Translations under genes and position numbers: made by a program
The notes under the pieces: generated by a model
What the model saw: the letters and a program-made list of their open reading frames with translations, nothing else
The model's database searches: none
Told to the model about the DNA's origin: nothing
Shown here: in pieces, positions 20,038 through 29,128 of the stretch
Layout of the letters: every line of letters begins with the position of its first letter
Numbering within the stretch: the first letter of the stretch is position 1
NCBI RefSeq assembly: GCF_001718315.1
Contig: NZ_CP013362.1
Location: 1,426,001-1,490,000, forward strand
DNA: 64,000 nt
Source: Burkholderia diffusa
GTDB taxonomy: Bacteria; Pseudomonadota; Gammaproteobacteria; Burkholderiales; Burkholderiaceae
Direction of reading: 5' to 3'

Positions 20038-21138
20038 ATGTCCGGCAATACCCTCGGCACGCTTTTCACTGTCACGACCTTCGGCGAATCGCACGGTCCC
20101 GCCATCGGCTGCGTGATCGACGGCTGCCCGCCGGGAATGGGGCTGACCGAAGCCGACATCCAGGTCGAACTCGATCGCCGCAAGCCCGGCACGTCGCGGC
20201 ACGTGACGCAGCGCCAGGAGGCCGACGAGGTCGAGATCCTGTCCGGCGTGTTCGAAGGCGTGACGACCGGCACACCGATCGCGCTGCTGATCCGCAATAC
20301 CGACCAGCGCAGCAAGGACTACGGCAACATCGTCGAGACGTTCCGCCCTGGCCATGCCGACTACACCTACTGGCAGAAATACGGCATCCGCGACTACCGT
20401 GGCGGCGGCCGCTCGTCCGCGCGCCTGACCGCGCCGATCGTCGGCGCGGGCGCGGTTGCGAAGAAGTGGCTGCGCGAGCGTTTCGGCGTCGAGGTGCGCG
20501 GCTACATGAGCGGTTTGGGCGAGATCGACGTGCCGTTCGTCGACTGGTCGCACGTTCGCGAGAACCCGTTCTTCTCGCCGAACGCGGCGATCGTTCCTGA
20601 GCTGGAAGCCTACATGGACGCGCTGCGCAAGGACGGCGATTCGATCGGCGCGCGCATCGACGTCGTTGCGTCGGGCGTGCCGGTCGGCTGGGGCGAGCCG
20701 GTATTCGACCGGCTCGACGCGGACATCGCGAAGGCGATGATGAGCATCAATGCGGTGAAGGGCGTCGAGATCGGTGCGGGCTTCGACAGCATCGGGCAGC
20801 GCGGCTCGGTGCACGGCGATGAACTGACGCCGGCCGGCTTCGTCGGCAACCATGCGGGCGGCGTGCTCGGCGGAATCTCGACGGGGCAGGACATCACCGT
20901 GTCGATCGCGATCAAGCCGACGTCGAGCATTCGCACGCCGCGGCGTTCGATCACGAAGTCCGGCGAAGAGGCGACGGTCGAAACCTTCGGTCGCCACGAC
21001 CCGTGCGTCGGCATTCGCGCGACGCCGATCGCCGAGTCGATGCTCGCGTTGGTGCTGATCGACCATGCGCTGCGCCATCGTGCGCAGTGCGGCGACGTCG
21101 AGACGTCGACGCCGAAGATCGCGGGCAGCGCGACCTGA
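20038..21138 (+). CDS. aroC: chorismate synthase
   Basis: Catalyses the last common step of the shikimate pathway, 5-enolpyruvylshikimate-3-phosphate to chorismate, using reduced FMN. The 366-residue protein has all three family signatures: [18 protein letters not shown] near the start, [20 protein letters not shown] with the following RSSAR (about 104-130), and the C-terminal [20 protein letters not shown]. The ATG at 20038 starts the canonical [10 protein letters not shown]; the frame opening at 19861 is unrelated. An intrinsic terminator shared with the convergent LacI gene follows. Confidence 0.96.
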   Translation: MSGNTLGTLFTVTTFGESHGPAIGCVIDGCPPGMGLTEADIQVELDRRKPGTSRHVTQRQEADEVEILSGVFEGVTTGTPIALLIRNTDQRSKDYGNIVETFRPGHADYTYWQKYGIRDYRGGGRSSARLTAPIVGAGAVAKKWLRERFGVEVRGYMSGLGEIDVPFVDWSHVRENPFFSPNAAIVPELEAYMDALRKDGDSIGARIDVVASGVPVGWGEPVFDRLDADIAKAMMSINAVKGVEIGAGFDSIGQRGSVHGDELTPAGFVGNHAGGVLGGISTGQDITVSIAIKPTSSIRTPRRSITKSGEEATVETFGRHDPCVGIRATPIAESMLALVLIDHALRHRAQCGDVETSTPKIAGSAT

Positions 21139-21180
21139 TGCGAGCGGGCCGGCATGCGCCCGCTGGACCGATTCGATGCG

Positions 21181-21206
21181 AAACGGGGCGCCAAGGCGCC
21201 CCGTTT
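21181..21206. terminator. bidirectional intrinsic terminator (aroC / LacI-family gene)
   Basis: AAACGGGGCGCC, a two-base loop, then GGCGCCCCGTTTT. The perfect stem has A-runs and T-runs on both flanks and lies exactly between two convergent genes. Confidence 0.8.
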
Positions 21207-22277
21207 TCATTGGGCCGCCGAAGCCGGCGGCGCGGCCGACTCGCGCACCCGCAGCTCCGGCAGTATCGCGCAACCGGGCCCGGCTTTGCCGTGCTCGAGT
21301 GCATCGAGCAACGCGCGGGCGGCCTTGCGGCCGATCGCATCGGTGTCGACCCACATCGTCGTCAGCGCAGGCCGGATTTCGCGAGCCAGCGCAACATCGT
21401 CGAAGCCGGTGATCGACAATTGGGACGGCACCTCGAGACCAATTGCCTGTGCTTCCAGCAGGGCGCCGAGTGCGAGTGCGTCGTTGCCGCAGATCACGGC
21501 GGTCGGGCGCGCCGCTCCGCTATCGACGATCGCACGCAGGCTCGCCCGCCCGAACGCAATCGTGGCCGGGCCTTCATGCTGGTGGATCGGCCGGACCGCG
21601 AGCCCGCGCGCGGCGAGCGTGTCGTGGATGCCGCGCAGGCGGGCCTGCACACGGTCGTTGTCCGCGGAAGGCTGCATGATGATCGCGAAATCGCGATGCC
21701 CGAGCTCGAGCAGGTGCGTGGTCAGTCGCGCGAATGCCGCGCGGTTGTCGAAGCCGATGCAGCAGTGCGGGCTATCGTCGCGGTAAGCATAAGTGACGAC
21801 ATACGGCACCCGATGCAGGTCGAGCAGTTCGAACACTTCCGGCGGATAGGCTTCGCCCACCAGCGACACGGCTTCGACGCCGCGCGACAGCATCGCGCGC
21901 ACCTGCGCGAGTGCCTGTGCCGGGTCGTAATTCGAGCAGCCCAGGAACAGGGTGATGCCGTGCTCGGCCATGACCGCCTGCATGCCCGCTACCTGCGATG
22001 CGAACACCTGGTCGTCGAGCGTCGGGATGATCGCACCCGTGATGTGGGTGCGCGTGGAGGCGAGTGCTCGGCCGGCCGCGTTGGGAATCCAGTTCAGAGC
22101 GCGTGCCGCGTCGCGCACGCGCTGCTGCACGTCGGCCGAAACCTTGCCGGGGTCGTTGTAGACGCGCGAAACGGTCGCAGTCGACACGCCGGCGAGTTTC
22201 GCGACATCCCCGAGCACCGATCGGCCGCTGCCGCGGCGTGCGCGCGCCGCGCCGCTGCTGGATGGGGGCGTACTCAT
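21207..22277 (-). CDS. LacI-family repressor
   Basis: A 356-residue LacI/GalR regulator. A 20-residue Ser/Ala/Arg N-terminal extension precedes the DNA-binding domain VLGDVAKLAGVSTATVSRVY. The hinge follows, then a periplasmic-binding-protein-like sugar-sensing domain (GAIIPTLDDQVFASQVAGMQ to GFDDVALAREIRPALTTMWV). It is divergent from the ribokinase / permease / aldolase operon. Two operator-like palindromes sit between the starts, one abutting the ribokinase start codon, so it most likely represses that operon and itself until a sugar or sugar acid is present. The ligand is unknown. Confidence 0.87.
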   Translation of the reverse strand: MSTPPSSSGAARARRGSGRSVLGDVAKLAGVSTATVSRVYNDPGKVSADVQQRVRDAARALNWIPNAAGRALASTRTHITGAIIPTLDDQVFASQVAGMQAVMAEHGITLFLGCSNYDPAQALAQVRAMLSRGVEAVSLVGEAYPPEVFELLDLHRVPYVVTYAYRDDSPHCCIGFDNRAAFARLTTHLLELGHRDFAIIMQPSADNDRVQARLRGIHDTLAARGLAVRPIHQHEGPATIAFGRASLRAIVDSGAARPTAVICGNDALALGALLEAQAIGLEVPSQLSITGFDDVALAREIRPALTTMWVDTDAIGRKAARALLDALEHGKAGPGCAILPELRVRESAAPPASAAQ

Positions 22278-22387
22278 CGGTCATCCCCGGGCGCGGCTGC
22301 CCAGCAGGCGCCACGCGTCGTCAAAAACGCCATCGTTTACCCTCGATTCAACGTGTGCTCGCTTGCATTCTTGGTCGTGCCTGTGCG

Positions 22388-22404
22388 AATGTAAGCGCTA
22401 TCTT
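22388..22404. promoter_or_regulatory. LacI-type operator, upstream half-conserved copy
   Basis: AATGTAAGCGCTATCTT shares its left ten bases, AATGTAAGCG, with the stronger site at 22496-22513. The centre CG and flanking purine/pyrimidine pattern fit LacI/GalR operators. It lies about 110 bases ahead of the LacI gene start and 108 bases from the second site, a distance that would allow DNA looping. Confidence 0.5.
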
Positions 22405-22495
22405 GATGCATGCGCGTATTATGTCAGACACCGATTGCAGCTGCATGGTGAAATTTTCGTCGACGATGGCCGTTCCGGCTATTTTGTTTGTCGCA

Positions 22496-22513
22496 AATGT
22501 AAGCGGTTACATT
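22496..22513. promoter_or_regulatory. LacI-type operator at the ribokinase start
   Basis: AATGTAAGCGGTTACATT is an 18-bp palindrome with a central CG and one mismatched pair. It ends two bases before the ATG of the ribokinase gene, so repressor binding there would block transcription or clearance. The palindrome takes the place of a normal ribosome-binding site, with only AAGCGG present. Confidence 0.65.
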
Positions 22514-22515
22514 CA

Positions 22516-23448
22516 ATGAAGAATCACGGAAAGCCCCCTCGAATCGCGGTCGTCGGCAGCCTCAACGTCGATCTCGTCACGCATGCCCCGCGGCTGCCCG
22601 TGCCCGGAGAAACGCTGCTCGGCACGACGTTCCAGACCGTTCACGGCGGCAAGGGTGCGAATCAGGCGGTGGCGGCGGCCCGTCTCGGTGCATCGGTGGC
22701 GATGATCGGCTGCGTCGGCGACGACGCATTCGGGGCGCGCCTGCACGATGCACTGGCGACCGAACGCATCGACGTGACGCATCTGCACCGGATCGACGGC
22801 GAGGCAACCGGCGTGGCGACGATCACGGTCGATGCGCACGGGGCGAACAGCATCGTCGTCGTACCCGGTGCAAATGCGCGTCTCGATGCGGAATTGATCG
22901 ACGGGGCGCGCGACGCGATCGCCGGTGCGGCGCTGATGGTGTGCCAGCTCGAGGTGCCGATCGAGACAGTCGCGCGCGCGATCGGCAGTGCGCTCGCACA
23001 TCGCACGCCGGTGCTGCTCAATCCGGCGCCTGCACAGCCGCTGTTCGACGCATTGCTGGCACGGATCGACTATCTCGTCGTCAACGAAACGGAAGCGGAG
23101 TCGCTGACCGGCATCGCCGTCGGCGACGACGCCTCGGCGGTGCGCGCCGCCGAGGCGCTGCACGCGAAGGGCGTCGGCAACGTGCTGGTCACGCTGGGCG
23201 CGCGCGGCGTCTGCTGGCGCGGCAGCGCAGGGAGCGGCCGCCATCGGGCAATGACGGTGGCCGCCGTCGATACGACGGCGGCCGGCGACACCTTTGTCGG
23301 CGGATTCGCGGCGGCCCGGGCGAGCGGCGCATCGATGGACGACGCGATCGCGTTCGGCCAGCGTGCTGCCGCGATCAGTGTCACGCGCCACGGCGCGCAG
23401 ACGTCGATTCCGACACGCGAGGAAGTGGAAAACCTGGCCGCCGTATAG
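22516..23448 (+). CDS. rbsK: ribokinase-like PfkB-family sugar kinase
   Basis: A 310-residue carbohydrate kinase of the PfkB/ribokinase family. The N-terminal signature VVGSLNVDLVTHAPRLPVPG is followed by TVHGGKGANQAVAAARLG, which contacts the sugar. The C-terminal signature is VDTTAAGDTFVGGFAAARA with catalytic Asp258. These residues fit ribokinase closely, but the neighbours (permease and DapA-family aldolase) suggest the physiological substrate could be another pentose or sugar acid, so the symbol is tentative. I chose the ATG at 22516; the frame running upstream to 22363 crosses the operator and is not homologous. First gene of the LacI-controlled operon. Confidence 0.82.
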   Translation: MKNHGKPPRIAVVGSLNVDLVTHAPRLPVPGETLLGTTFQTVHGGKGANQAVAAARLGASVAMIGCVGDDAFGARLHDALATERIDVTHLHRIDGEATGVATITVDAHGANSIVVVPGANARLDAELIDGARDAIAGAALMVCQLEVPIETVARAIGSALAHRTPVLLNPAPAQPLFDALLARIDYLVVNETEAESLTGIAVGDDASAVRAAEALHAKGVGNVLVTLGARGVCWRGSAGSGRHRAMTVAAVDTTAAGDTFVGGFAAARASGASMDDAIAFGQRAAAISVTRHGAQTSIPTREEVENLAAV

Positions 23449-23506
23449 ATTCCGCAACGACGGAAAGCGCCGGCAGGCACCGGCCCATGACATGGAGACA
23501 ATCGAA

Positions 23507-24826
23507 ATGAACGAAGATCAGCCTGTTCCGACTGCGCCGCCACGTATCCGGCGCGGACAACGTATCGCGCTCGCGCTGCTGATGGCGAGCGGAATCGTCA
23601 ACTATCTCGATCGCGGCACGCTGGCCGTCGCGAGTTCGGCAATCCGGAACGATCTCGGGCTGTCGCTTTCGCAGATGGGGCTGCTGCTGTCGGCATTCTC
23701 GTGGAGCTATGCGCTGTGCCAGTTCCCGGTCGGCGGACTCGTCGATCGCATCGGGCCGCGCCGGCTGCTCGGCATCGGGCTGATCGTCTGGTCGTTCGCG
23801 CAGGCAGCGGGCGGTATCGTGTCCACCTTCGGCTGGTTCATCGTCGCGCGCATCGTGCTCGGCATCGGTGAGGCGCCGCAGTTCCCGTCGGCGGCGCGGG
23901 TGGTGAGCAACTGGTTTCCGTTGCGCGCACGCGGTACGCCGACCGGGATCTTCAACGCGGCGTCGCCGCTCGGTACCGCGCTCGCGCCGTTGCTGCTGTC
24001 GGTGCTCGTCGCCTCGCTCGACTGGCGCTGGGCGTTCTTCGTCACGGGCGCACTGGGTCTGGTTGTCGCCGTCGTGTGGTTTGCGTCGTATCGCGATCCG
24101 GCGCGCGCGCAATTGACCGCGGCGGAACGAGGGTATCTCGATGCCGATGCGCAGATGGCCGTCGTGGCGCCCAAGCTGACCTTCGCCGAATGGCGCAGCC
24201 TGTTTTCGCACGGCACGACCTGGGGCATGCTGATCGGATTCTTCGGTTCGGTGTATCTGAACTGGGTCTACCTGACCTGGCTGCCGGGATATCTGACGAT
24301 GGAGCGTCACATGAGCCTCGTTCGCACCGGGTTTGCGGCATCCGTGCCGTTCCTGTGCGGATTCATCGGCTCGCTCGTTGCCGGCTGGCTGTCGGATCTG
24401 GTGACGCGCCGCAGCCGCTCGCCGGTCGTGAGCCGGCGCAATGCGGTGGTCGTCGCGATGCTCGGGATGGTCGCGTTCACGATTCCGGCTGCGCTCGTTC
24501 AGAGCAACACGGTCGCGCTGGCATGCATTTCGGTCGTGATCTTTCTCGCCAATGCGGCGTCGGCGTGTTCGTGGGCGCTCGCGACGGCGGCCGCACCGCC
24601 GAGCCGTATTGCATCGCTCGGCGCGATCCAGAATTTCGGCGGTTTCATCGGAGGTGCGCTCGCGCCGATCCTGACGGGTGTCATCGCGCAGAAGTGGTCG
24701 TTCGTGCCGGCGCTGCTGACGGCGGCGGCAATCGCGTTCGCGGGCGCGATGGCTTATCTGCTACTGGTGCGCAAGCCGATCCCCGAGCAGTCCGCGAGCG
24801 CAGCGCCCGGACCGCTACCGGCGTGA
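23507..24826 (+). CDS. MFS permease, anion:cation symporter-like
   Basis: A 439-residue major facilitator with twelve helices. The signature NYLDRGTLAVASSAIRNDLG in helix 1 and the motif GGLVDRIGPRRLLGIGLIVW after helix 2 place it with the ACS family, which includes hexuronate, glucarate and phthalate symporters. I preferred the ATG at 23507 because GGAGA lies about eight bases upstream; a second in-frame ATG at 23492 is close. It sits between the kinase and the aldolase genes and presumably imports their substrate. Confidence 0.85.
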   Translation: MNEDQPVPTAPPRIRRGQRIALALLMASGIVNYLDRGTLAVASSAIRNDLGLSLSQMGLLLSAFSWSYALCQFPVGGLVDRIGPRRLLGIGLIVWSFAQAAGGIVSTFGWFIVARIVLGIGEAPQFPSAARVVSNWFPLRARGTPTGIFNAASPLGTALAPLLLSVLVASLDWRWAFFVTGALGLVVAVVWFASYRDPARAQLTAAERGYLDADAQMAVVAPKLTFAEWRSLFSHGTTWGMLIGFFGSVYLNWVYLTWLPGYLTMERHMSLVRTGFAASVPFLCGFIGSLVAGWLSDLVTRRSRSPVVSRRNAVVVAMLGMVAFTIPAALVQSNTVALACISVVIFLANAASACSWALATAAAPPSRIASLGAIQNFGGFIGGALAPILTGVIAQKWSFVPALLTAAAIAFAGAMAYLLLVRKPIPEQSASAAPGPLPA

Positions 24827-24870
24827 GGCCGCCGTCTATTCCGTGTATTCACTGAAGTAAGGAGAAACAG

Positions 24871-25818
24871 ATGCAATCACATCAGCAGGCGAGCGCGACC
24901 ATCGAAGGGATCGTGCCGGTGATGCTGACGCCGTTCGACGATGCTGGCGCGATCGACTACGCAGGCCTTGAGCGACTCATCGAATGGTATCTGGCGCACG
25001 GCTCGGATGCGCTGTTCGCGGTCGCGCAATCGAGCGAGATGCAATTCCTGAGTCTTGCCGAACGTGCCGAGCTTGCGCGCTTCGTGGTCGAGCGGGTGGC
25101 CGGGCGTGTGCCTGTCGTCGCGTCCGGCCACGTCAGCGAAGATCTTGACGCGCAGGTCGCCGAGCTGTGTGCCGCGGCGGAATCGGGTGCGCAGGGCGTC
25201 GTGCTCGTGACCAACCGCCTCGATCCGCAGCGCAAGGGGAGTGCCGCGTTTCTCGACCATCTGGACAAGCTGCTTGCGCGTTTGCCGTCGGATCTGCCGC
25301 TCGGCTTGTATGAATGTCCGGCGCCTTATCGGCGATTGCTGTCCGACGACGAACTGCGCGCGTGCATCGATACAGGTCGCTTCGTGATGTTGAAGGACGT
25401 GAGCTGCGACCTGGAGACGGTCAAGCGACGTGTTGCGCTGGCTGCGGGCTCACCGATGAAGATACTGAATGCGAATGCCGCGATCGCATGGGATGCGATG
25501 AAGGCGGGCTCCGCAGGTTTCAACGGCGTGTTCACCAATTTCCACCCCGATCTGTATCGGTGGCTGCGCACCCACGGCGACTCGGATCCGGCACTTGCCG
25601 GCGAATTGTCGACATTCCTGGTGCTCTCGGCGGTGTCGGAAGCGCTCGGCTACCCGGCGCTCGCGAAGATCTATCATCAACGGATCGGCACGTTCGGATC
25701 GATTCGCTGTCGCTCGATCGACTACGACGTGCGGGAGCGGTTCTGGGCGCTCGATGCGGTGCTCGACAAGATCGTGTCCGGCACCGAGCATTTCCGCAGG
25801 CGGATCGCGGCGCGTTAG
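24871..25818 (+). CDS. dihydrodipicolinate synthase / N-acetylneuraminate lyase family aldolase
   Basis: A 315-residue class I aldolase-type TIM barrel. Lys175 in RFVMLKDVSC is positioned as the Schiff-base lysine, and Tyr147 in LGLYECPAPY as the proton-relay tyrosine. The GTTGE loop that binds the pyruvate carboxylate in DapA is replaced by AVAQSSE (residues 50-56), so this is not the lysine-pathway enzyme. A strong AAGGAG lies nine bases before the ATG. Third gene of the LacI-controlled operon. A role in cleaving or dehydrating a keto-sugar acid is likely but unproven. Confidence 0.82.
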   Translation: MQSHQQASATIEGIVPVMLTPFDDAGAIDYAGLERLIEWYLAHGSDALFAVAQSSEMQFLSLAERAELARFVVERVAGRVPVVASGHVSEDLDAQVAELCAAAESGAQGVVLVTNRLDPQRKGSAAFLDHLDKLLARLPSDLPLGLYECPAPYRRLLSDDELRACIDTGRFVMLKDVSCDLETVKRRVALAAGSPMKILNANAAIAWDAMKAGSAGFNGVFTNFHPDLYRWLRTHGDSDPALAGELSTFLVLSAVSEALGYPALAKIYHQRIGTFGSIRCRSIDYDVRERFWALDAVLDKIVSGTEHFRRRIAAR

Positions 25819-25892
25819 CGCGGCCGGTGCGGGTGTAGTGAGCGAATCGCGGGCCCGATCGTGGCCGGGCAGCGTCGAATGCAGACGGGACA

Positions 25893-25919
25893 AAAAAACG
25901 CCGCGCAAGGCGGCGTTTT
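25893..25919 (-). terminator. intrinsic terminator after etfD
   Basis: On the minus strand, ACGCCGCCTTGCGCGGCGTTTTTTT: a 6-7 bp GC stem and a run of seven T, ten bases after the ETF-QO stop. Confidence 0.8.
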
Positions 25920-25928
25920 CTCAGCAGG

Positions 25929-27602
25929 TTACATGTTCGGGTAATTCGGCCCGCCACCGCCTTCGGGCGTGACCCACACGATGTTCTGCGTCGGGTCCTT
26001 GATGTCGCACGTCTTGCAGTGCACGCAGTTCTGCGCGTTGATCACGAGACGCTCGCTGCCGTCGTCGTTCTTCACGAACTCGTACACCGCCGCCGGGCAG
26101 AACCGCGCCTCCGGCCCCGCGTACGTGCGCAGGTTCACGTTCACCGGCACGCTCGCGTCCTTCAGCGTCAGGTGCGCCGGCTGGTTCTCCTCGTGGTTCG
26201 TGTTCGAGATGAACACCGACGACAGCCGGTCGAACGTCAGCTTGCCGTCCGGCTTCGGATACGCGATCGGCGTGCATTGCGACGCCGGCTTCAGCATCTC
26301 GTGGTCCGCATGCTTGTGGTGCAGCGTCCACGGCACGTTGCCGCCCATCACCTTCTGCTCGAGTCCGACCATCAGCGTACCGAGGTACAGCCCCTTCGCC
26401 ATCCACTGCTTGAAGTTGCGCGCGCGGTACAGCTCCGTGTACAGCCACGATTGCTTGAACGCATCCGGGTACGCATTGAGTTCGTCCGACTGACGGCCGG
26501 CCTGCAGCGCGTCGAACGCCGCATCGGCCGCCAGCATGCCCGTCTTGATCGCCGCGTGGCTGCCCTTGATCCGCGATGCGTTCAGGAAGCCCGCGTCGTC
26601 GCCGATCAGCGCGCCGCCCGGGAACACCGTCTTCGGCAGCGACAACAGGCCACCGGCCGTGATCGCGCGCGCGCCGTACGACACGCGCTTGCCGCCTTCG
26701 AGGAACGCGCGGATCGACGGATGCGTCTTGTAGCGCTGGAATTCCTCGAACGGCGACAGGTACGGGTTCGTGTAGCCCAGGCCCACCACGAAGCCGACCA
26801 CCACCTGGTTGTTGTCCATGTGATACAGGAACGAGCCGCCGTAGGTGTCGGACTTCAACGGCCAGCCGGCCGTGTGGATCACCAGGCCCGGCTTGTGCTT
26901 GGCCGGATCGATTTCCCACAGCTCCTTGATGCCGATCCCGTACGCCTGCGGATCGGCGTTCGCGTCCAGCTTGAACTTCGAGATCAGCTGGCGGCCCAGA
27001 TGGCCGCGGCAGCCTTCGGCGAACAGCGTGTACTTCGCGTGCAGCTCCATGCCGAGCTGGAAGTTCTCGGTCGGCTCGCCGTCCTTGCCTACACCCATGT
27101 TGCCGGTGGCGACGCCCTTCACCGAGCCGTCGTCGTTGTAGAGAATTTCCGCGGCCGGGAAGCCCGGGAAGATCTCGACGCCGAGCGCCTCGGCCTGCTG
27201 GCCCAGCCAGCGCGTGACGTTGCCCAGCGAGATCACGTAGTTGCCGTGGTTCTTGAAATTCTCGGGCAGCGCCCAGTTGGGCGTGGCGACCGCGCTCTTC
27301 TCCGACAGGAACAGGAAGCGGTCTTCCGTGACCTCGACGTTCAGGGGCGCGCCCTGTTCCTTCCAGTCAGGGAACAGTTCGGTGATCGCGCGCGGGTCCA
27401 TCACCGCGCCCGACAGGATGTGCGCGCCGATCTCGGAACCCTTCTCGAGCACGCACACGCCGATCTCGGTGCCTTTCTCGGCGGCCAGCTGCTTGAGCCG
27501 GATCGCGGCCGACAGCCCGGCCGGGCCGCCGCCCACGATCACGACGTCGTATTCCATCGATTCGCGCGGGCCGTATTGCTCGATGAGGCTTGCGGGGGTC
27601 AT
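25929..27602 (-). CDS. etfD: electron transfer flavoprotein-ubiquinone oxidoreductase
   Basis: Inner-membrane-associated enzyme that takes electrons from ETF, reduced by acyl-CoA and amino-acid dehydrogenases, and passes them to ubiquinone. The 557-residue protein has an N-terminal FAD fold ([20 protein letters not shown]) and the quinone-binding middle region. A C-terminal 4Fe-4S ferredoxin module has cysteines 526, 529 and 532 ([13 protein letters not shown]) plus one earlier cysteine in [10 protein letters not shown]. Length fits the family. I chose the ATG at 27602 ([20 protein letters not shown]), because the 26-residue upstream extension is not homologous. etfAB are not nearby. Confidence 0.93.
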   Translation of the reverse strand: MTPASLIEQYGPRESMEYDVVIVGGGPAGLSAAIRLKQLAAEKGTEIGVCVLEKGSEIGAHILSGAVMDPRAITELFPDWKEQGAPLNVEVTEDRFLFLSEKSAVATPNWALPENFKNHGNYVISLGNVTRWLGQQAEALGVEIFPGFPAAEILYNDDGSVKGVATGNMGVGKDGEPTENFQLGMELHAKYTLFAEGCRGHLGRQLISKFKLDANADPQAYGIGIKELWEIDPAKHKPGLVIHTAGWPLKSDTYGGSFLYHMDNNQVVVGFVVGLGYTNPYLSPFEEFQRYKTHPSIRAFLEGGKRVSYGARAITAGGLLSLPKTVFPGGALIGDDAGFLNASRIKGSHAAIKTGMLAADAAFDALQAGRQSDELNAYPDAFKQSWLYTELYRARNFKQWMAKGLYLGTLMVGLEQKVMGGNVPWTLHHKHADHEMLKPASQCTPIAYPKPDGKLTFDRLSSVFISNTNHEENQPAHLTLKDASVPVNVNLRTYAGPEARFCPAAVYEFVKNDDGSERLVINAQNCVHCKTCDIKDPTQNIVWVTPEGGGGPNYPNM

Positions 27603-27780
27603 TGGCGTTCCTCTAACCGTTAGAATGCTTTTATTCGGGAGCGTATTGTCTGCGAAACGAAACGCTTGCCGCAACAGCATGCGCGTAGATTAGCACGATC
27701 GTTCTATTTTTTGTGCTAGGGTTATGCTGCTTGGGACTTGGCGCCCGCGGCGGCGAAACGATATCGAAAGGGGATGTGCA

Positions 27781-28557
27781 ATGGGTCGATCGATCAATCT
27801 GGAAGGCAAGGTCGCGCTGGTCACGGGCGCATCGAGCGGCCTCGGGCAACGTTTTGCGCAGGTGCTGTCGCAGGCCGGTGCGAAGGTCGTGCTCGCGAGC
27901 CGCCGCGTCGAGCGCCTGAAGGAGTTGCGCGCGGAAATCGAGGCGGCGGGCGGTGCCGCGCACGTCGTGTCGCTCGACGTCACCGACGTGCAGAGCATCA
28001 AGGCAGCCATCGCGCACGCGGAAACGGAAGCCGGCACGATCGACATCCTCGTGAACAATTCGGGCGTTTCGACGATGCAGAAGCTCGTCGACGTCACGCC
28101 GGCCGATTTCGAGTTCGTGTTCGACACCAACACGCGAGGCGCGTTTTTCGTCGCGCAGGAAGTCGCGAAGCGGATGATCATGCGCGCGAACGGCAACGGC
28201 AAGCCGCCTTACCGGATCATCAACATCGCGTCGGTGGCCGGGCTGCGCGTGTTTCCGCAGATCGGGCTGTACGCGATGAGCAAGTCGGCGGTCGTGCAGA
28301 TGACGCGCGCGATGGCGCTCGAATGGGGCCGCCACGGAATCAACGTCAACGCGATCTGTCCGGGTTATATCGATACCGAAATCAATCATTACCTGTGGGA
28401 AACCGAGCAGGGCCAGAAGCTGCAGTCGATGCTGCCGCGTCGGCGCGTCGGCAAGCCTCAGGATCTCGACGGGCTGTTGTTGCTGCTCGCGGCCGACGAG
28501 TCGCAGTTCATCAACGGCTCGATTATCTCCGCCGACGACGGCTTCGGCCTCGCCTGA
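27781..28557 (+). CDS. short-chain dehydrogenase/reductase
   Basis: A 258-residue classical SDR. It has the NAD(P) motif VTGASSGLGQRFAQV (T-G-x3-G-x-G), the NNSGV motif after strand 4 (ILVNNSGVSTMQ), the catalytic serine in INIASVAGLRV, and the catalytic pair in LYAMSKSAVVQM (Tyr-x3-Lys). INVNAICPGYIDTEINHYLW follows, and the end SADDGFGLA closes the family fold. Substrate unknown; its place next to ETF-QO and a thioesterase suggests acyl-CoA or hydroxyacid metabolism. GAAAGGGGA lies about eight bases before the ATG. It forms a likely operon with the following thioesterase gene (32-base gap). Confidence 0.85.
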   Translation: MGRSINLEGKVALVTGASSGLGQRFAQVLSQAGAKVVLASRRVERLKELRAEIEAAGGAAHVVSLDVTDVQSIKAAIAHAETEAGTIDILVNNSGVSTMQKLVDVTPADFEFVFDTNTRGAFFVAQEVAKRMIMRANGNGKPPYRIINIASVAGLRVFPQIGLYAMSKSAVVQMTRAMALEWGRHGINVNAICPGYIDTEINHYLWETEQGQKLQSMLPRRRVGKPQDLDGLLLLLAADESQFINGSIISADDGFGLA

Positions 28558-28589
28558 GTGGATGACATCCAGCAACGAAGAAGACTGCA

Positions 28590-29021
28590 ATGAGCGAATA
28601 TTCCCCCGTATTTGAAATGTCGATGCCGATCCGCTGGGGCGACATGGATGCATTCGGCCACGTGAACAACACGGTCTATTTCCGCTACATGGAGCAGGCC
28701 CGGATCTCGTGGTTCGAGGAACTCGGCATCGCGGGCGGCAACGGCGAGGGGCAGGGGCCCGTGATCGTCACGGCGTCGATGGAGTTCCTGAAGCAACTGC
28801 ACTATCCGGGCGACGTGATCGCGAGGATGTCGGTCGCGAAGCCCGGCCGCAGCAGCTTCGACACGGGTTTCGAGCTGACGCGCGCGGACGATCCGGAACA
28901 TGTCTATGCGCGCGGCAACGCGCGCTGCGTGTGGGTCGACTACGCGCTCGGCAAGTCGGTGCCGCTGCCGCAACTGCTGCGCGACACCATCGAGCGCGCG
29001 CTCGCGGCGAAGGTCAGTTGA
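28590..29021 (+). CDS. acyl-CoA thioesterase, 4HBT hotdog family
   Basis: A 143-residue hotdog-fold thioesterase. The active-site region is IRWGDMDAFGHVNNTVYFRY, in which the aspartate of WGDMD/GHVNN is the usual catalytic residue of 4-hydroxybenzoyl-CoA thioesterase and YbgC proteins. It hydrolyses acyl-CoA esters, chain length unknown. It follows the SDR gene closely. It reads toward the LuxR-family gene on the other strand; a GC stem (AATCGGCCGC / GCGGCCGATT) lies between them, but without a T-tract. Confidence 0.85.
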   Translation: MSEYSPVFEMSMPIRWGDMDAFGHVNNTVYFRYMEQARISWFEELGIAGGNGEGQGPVIVTASMEFLKQLHYPGDVIARMSVAKPGRSSFDTGFELTRADDPEHVYARGNARCVWVDYALGKSVPLPQLLRDTIERALAAKVS

Positions 29022-29128
29022 GCGCGGCGATACCGAGGCCGGCGCGCGAGCGCCGGTATGTCGCCATTTCCCGTTGATCTCGCGAATCGGCCGCCCCCAC
29101 GCGGCCGATTGCCATTCCGGCGTGCGTG

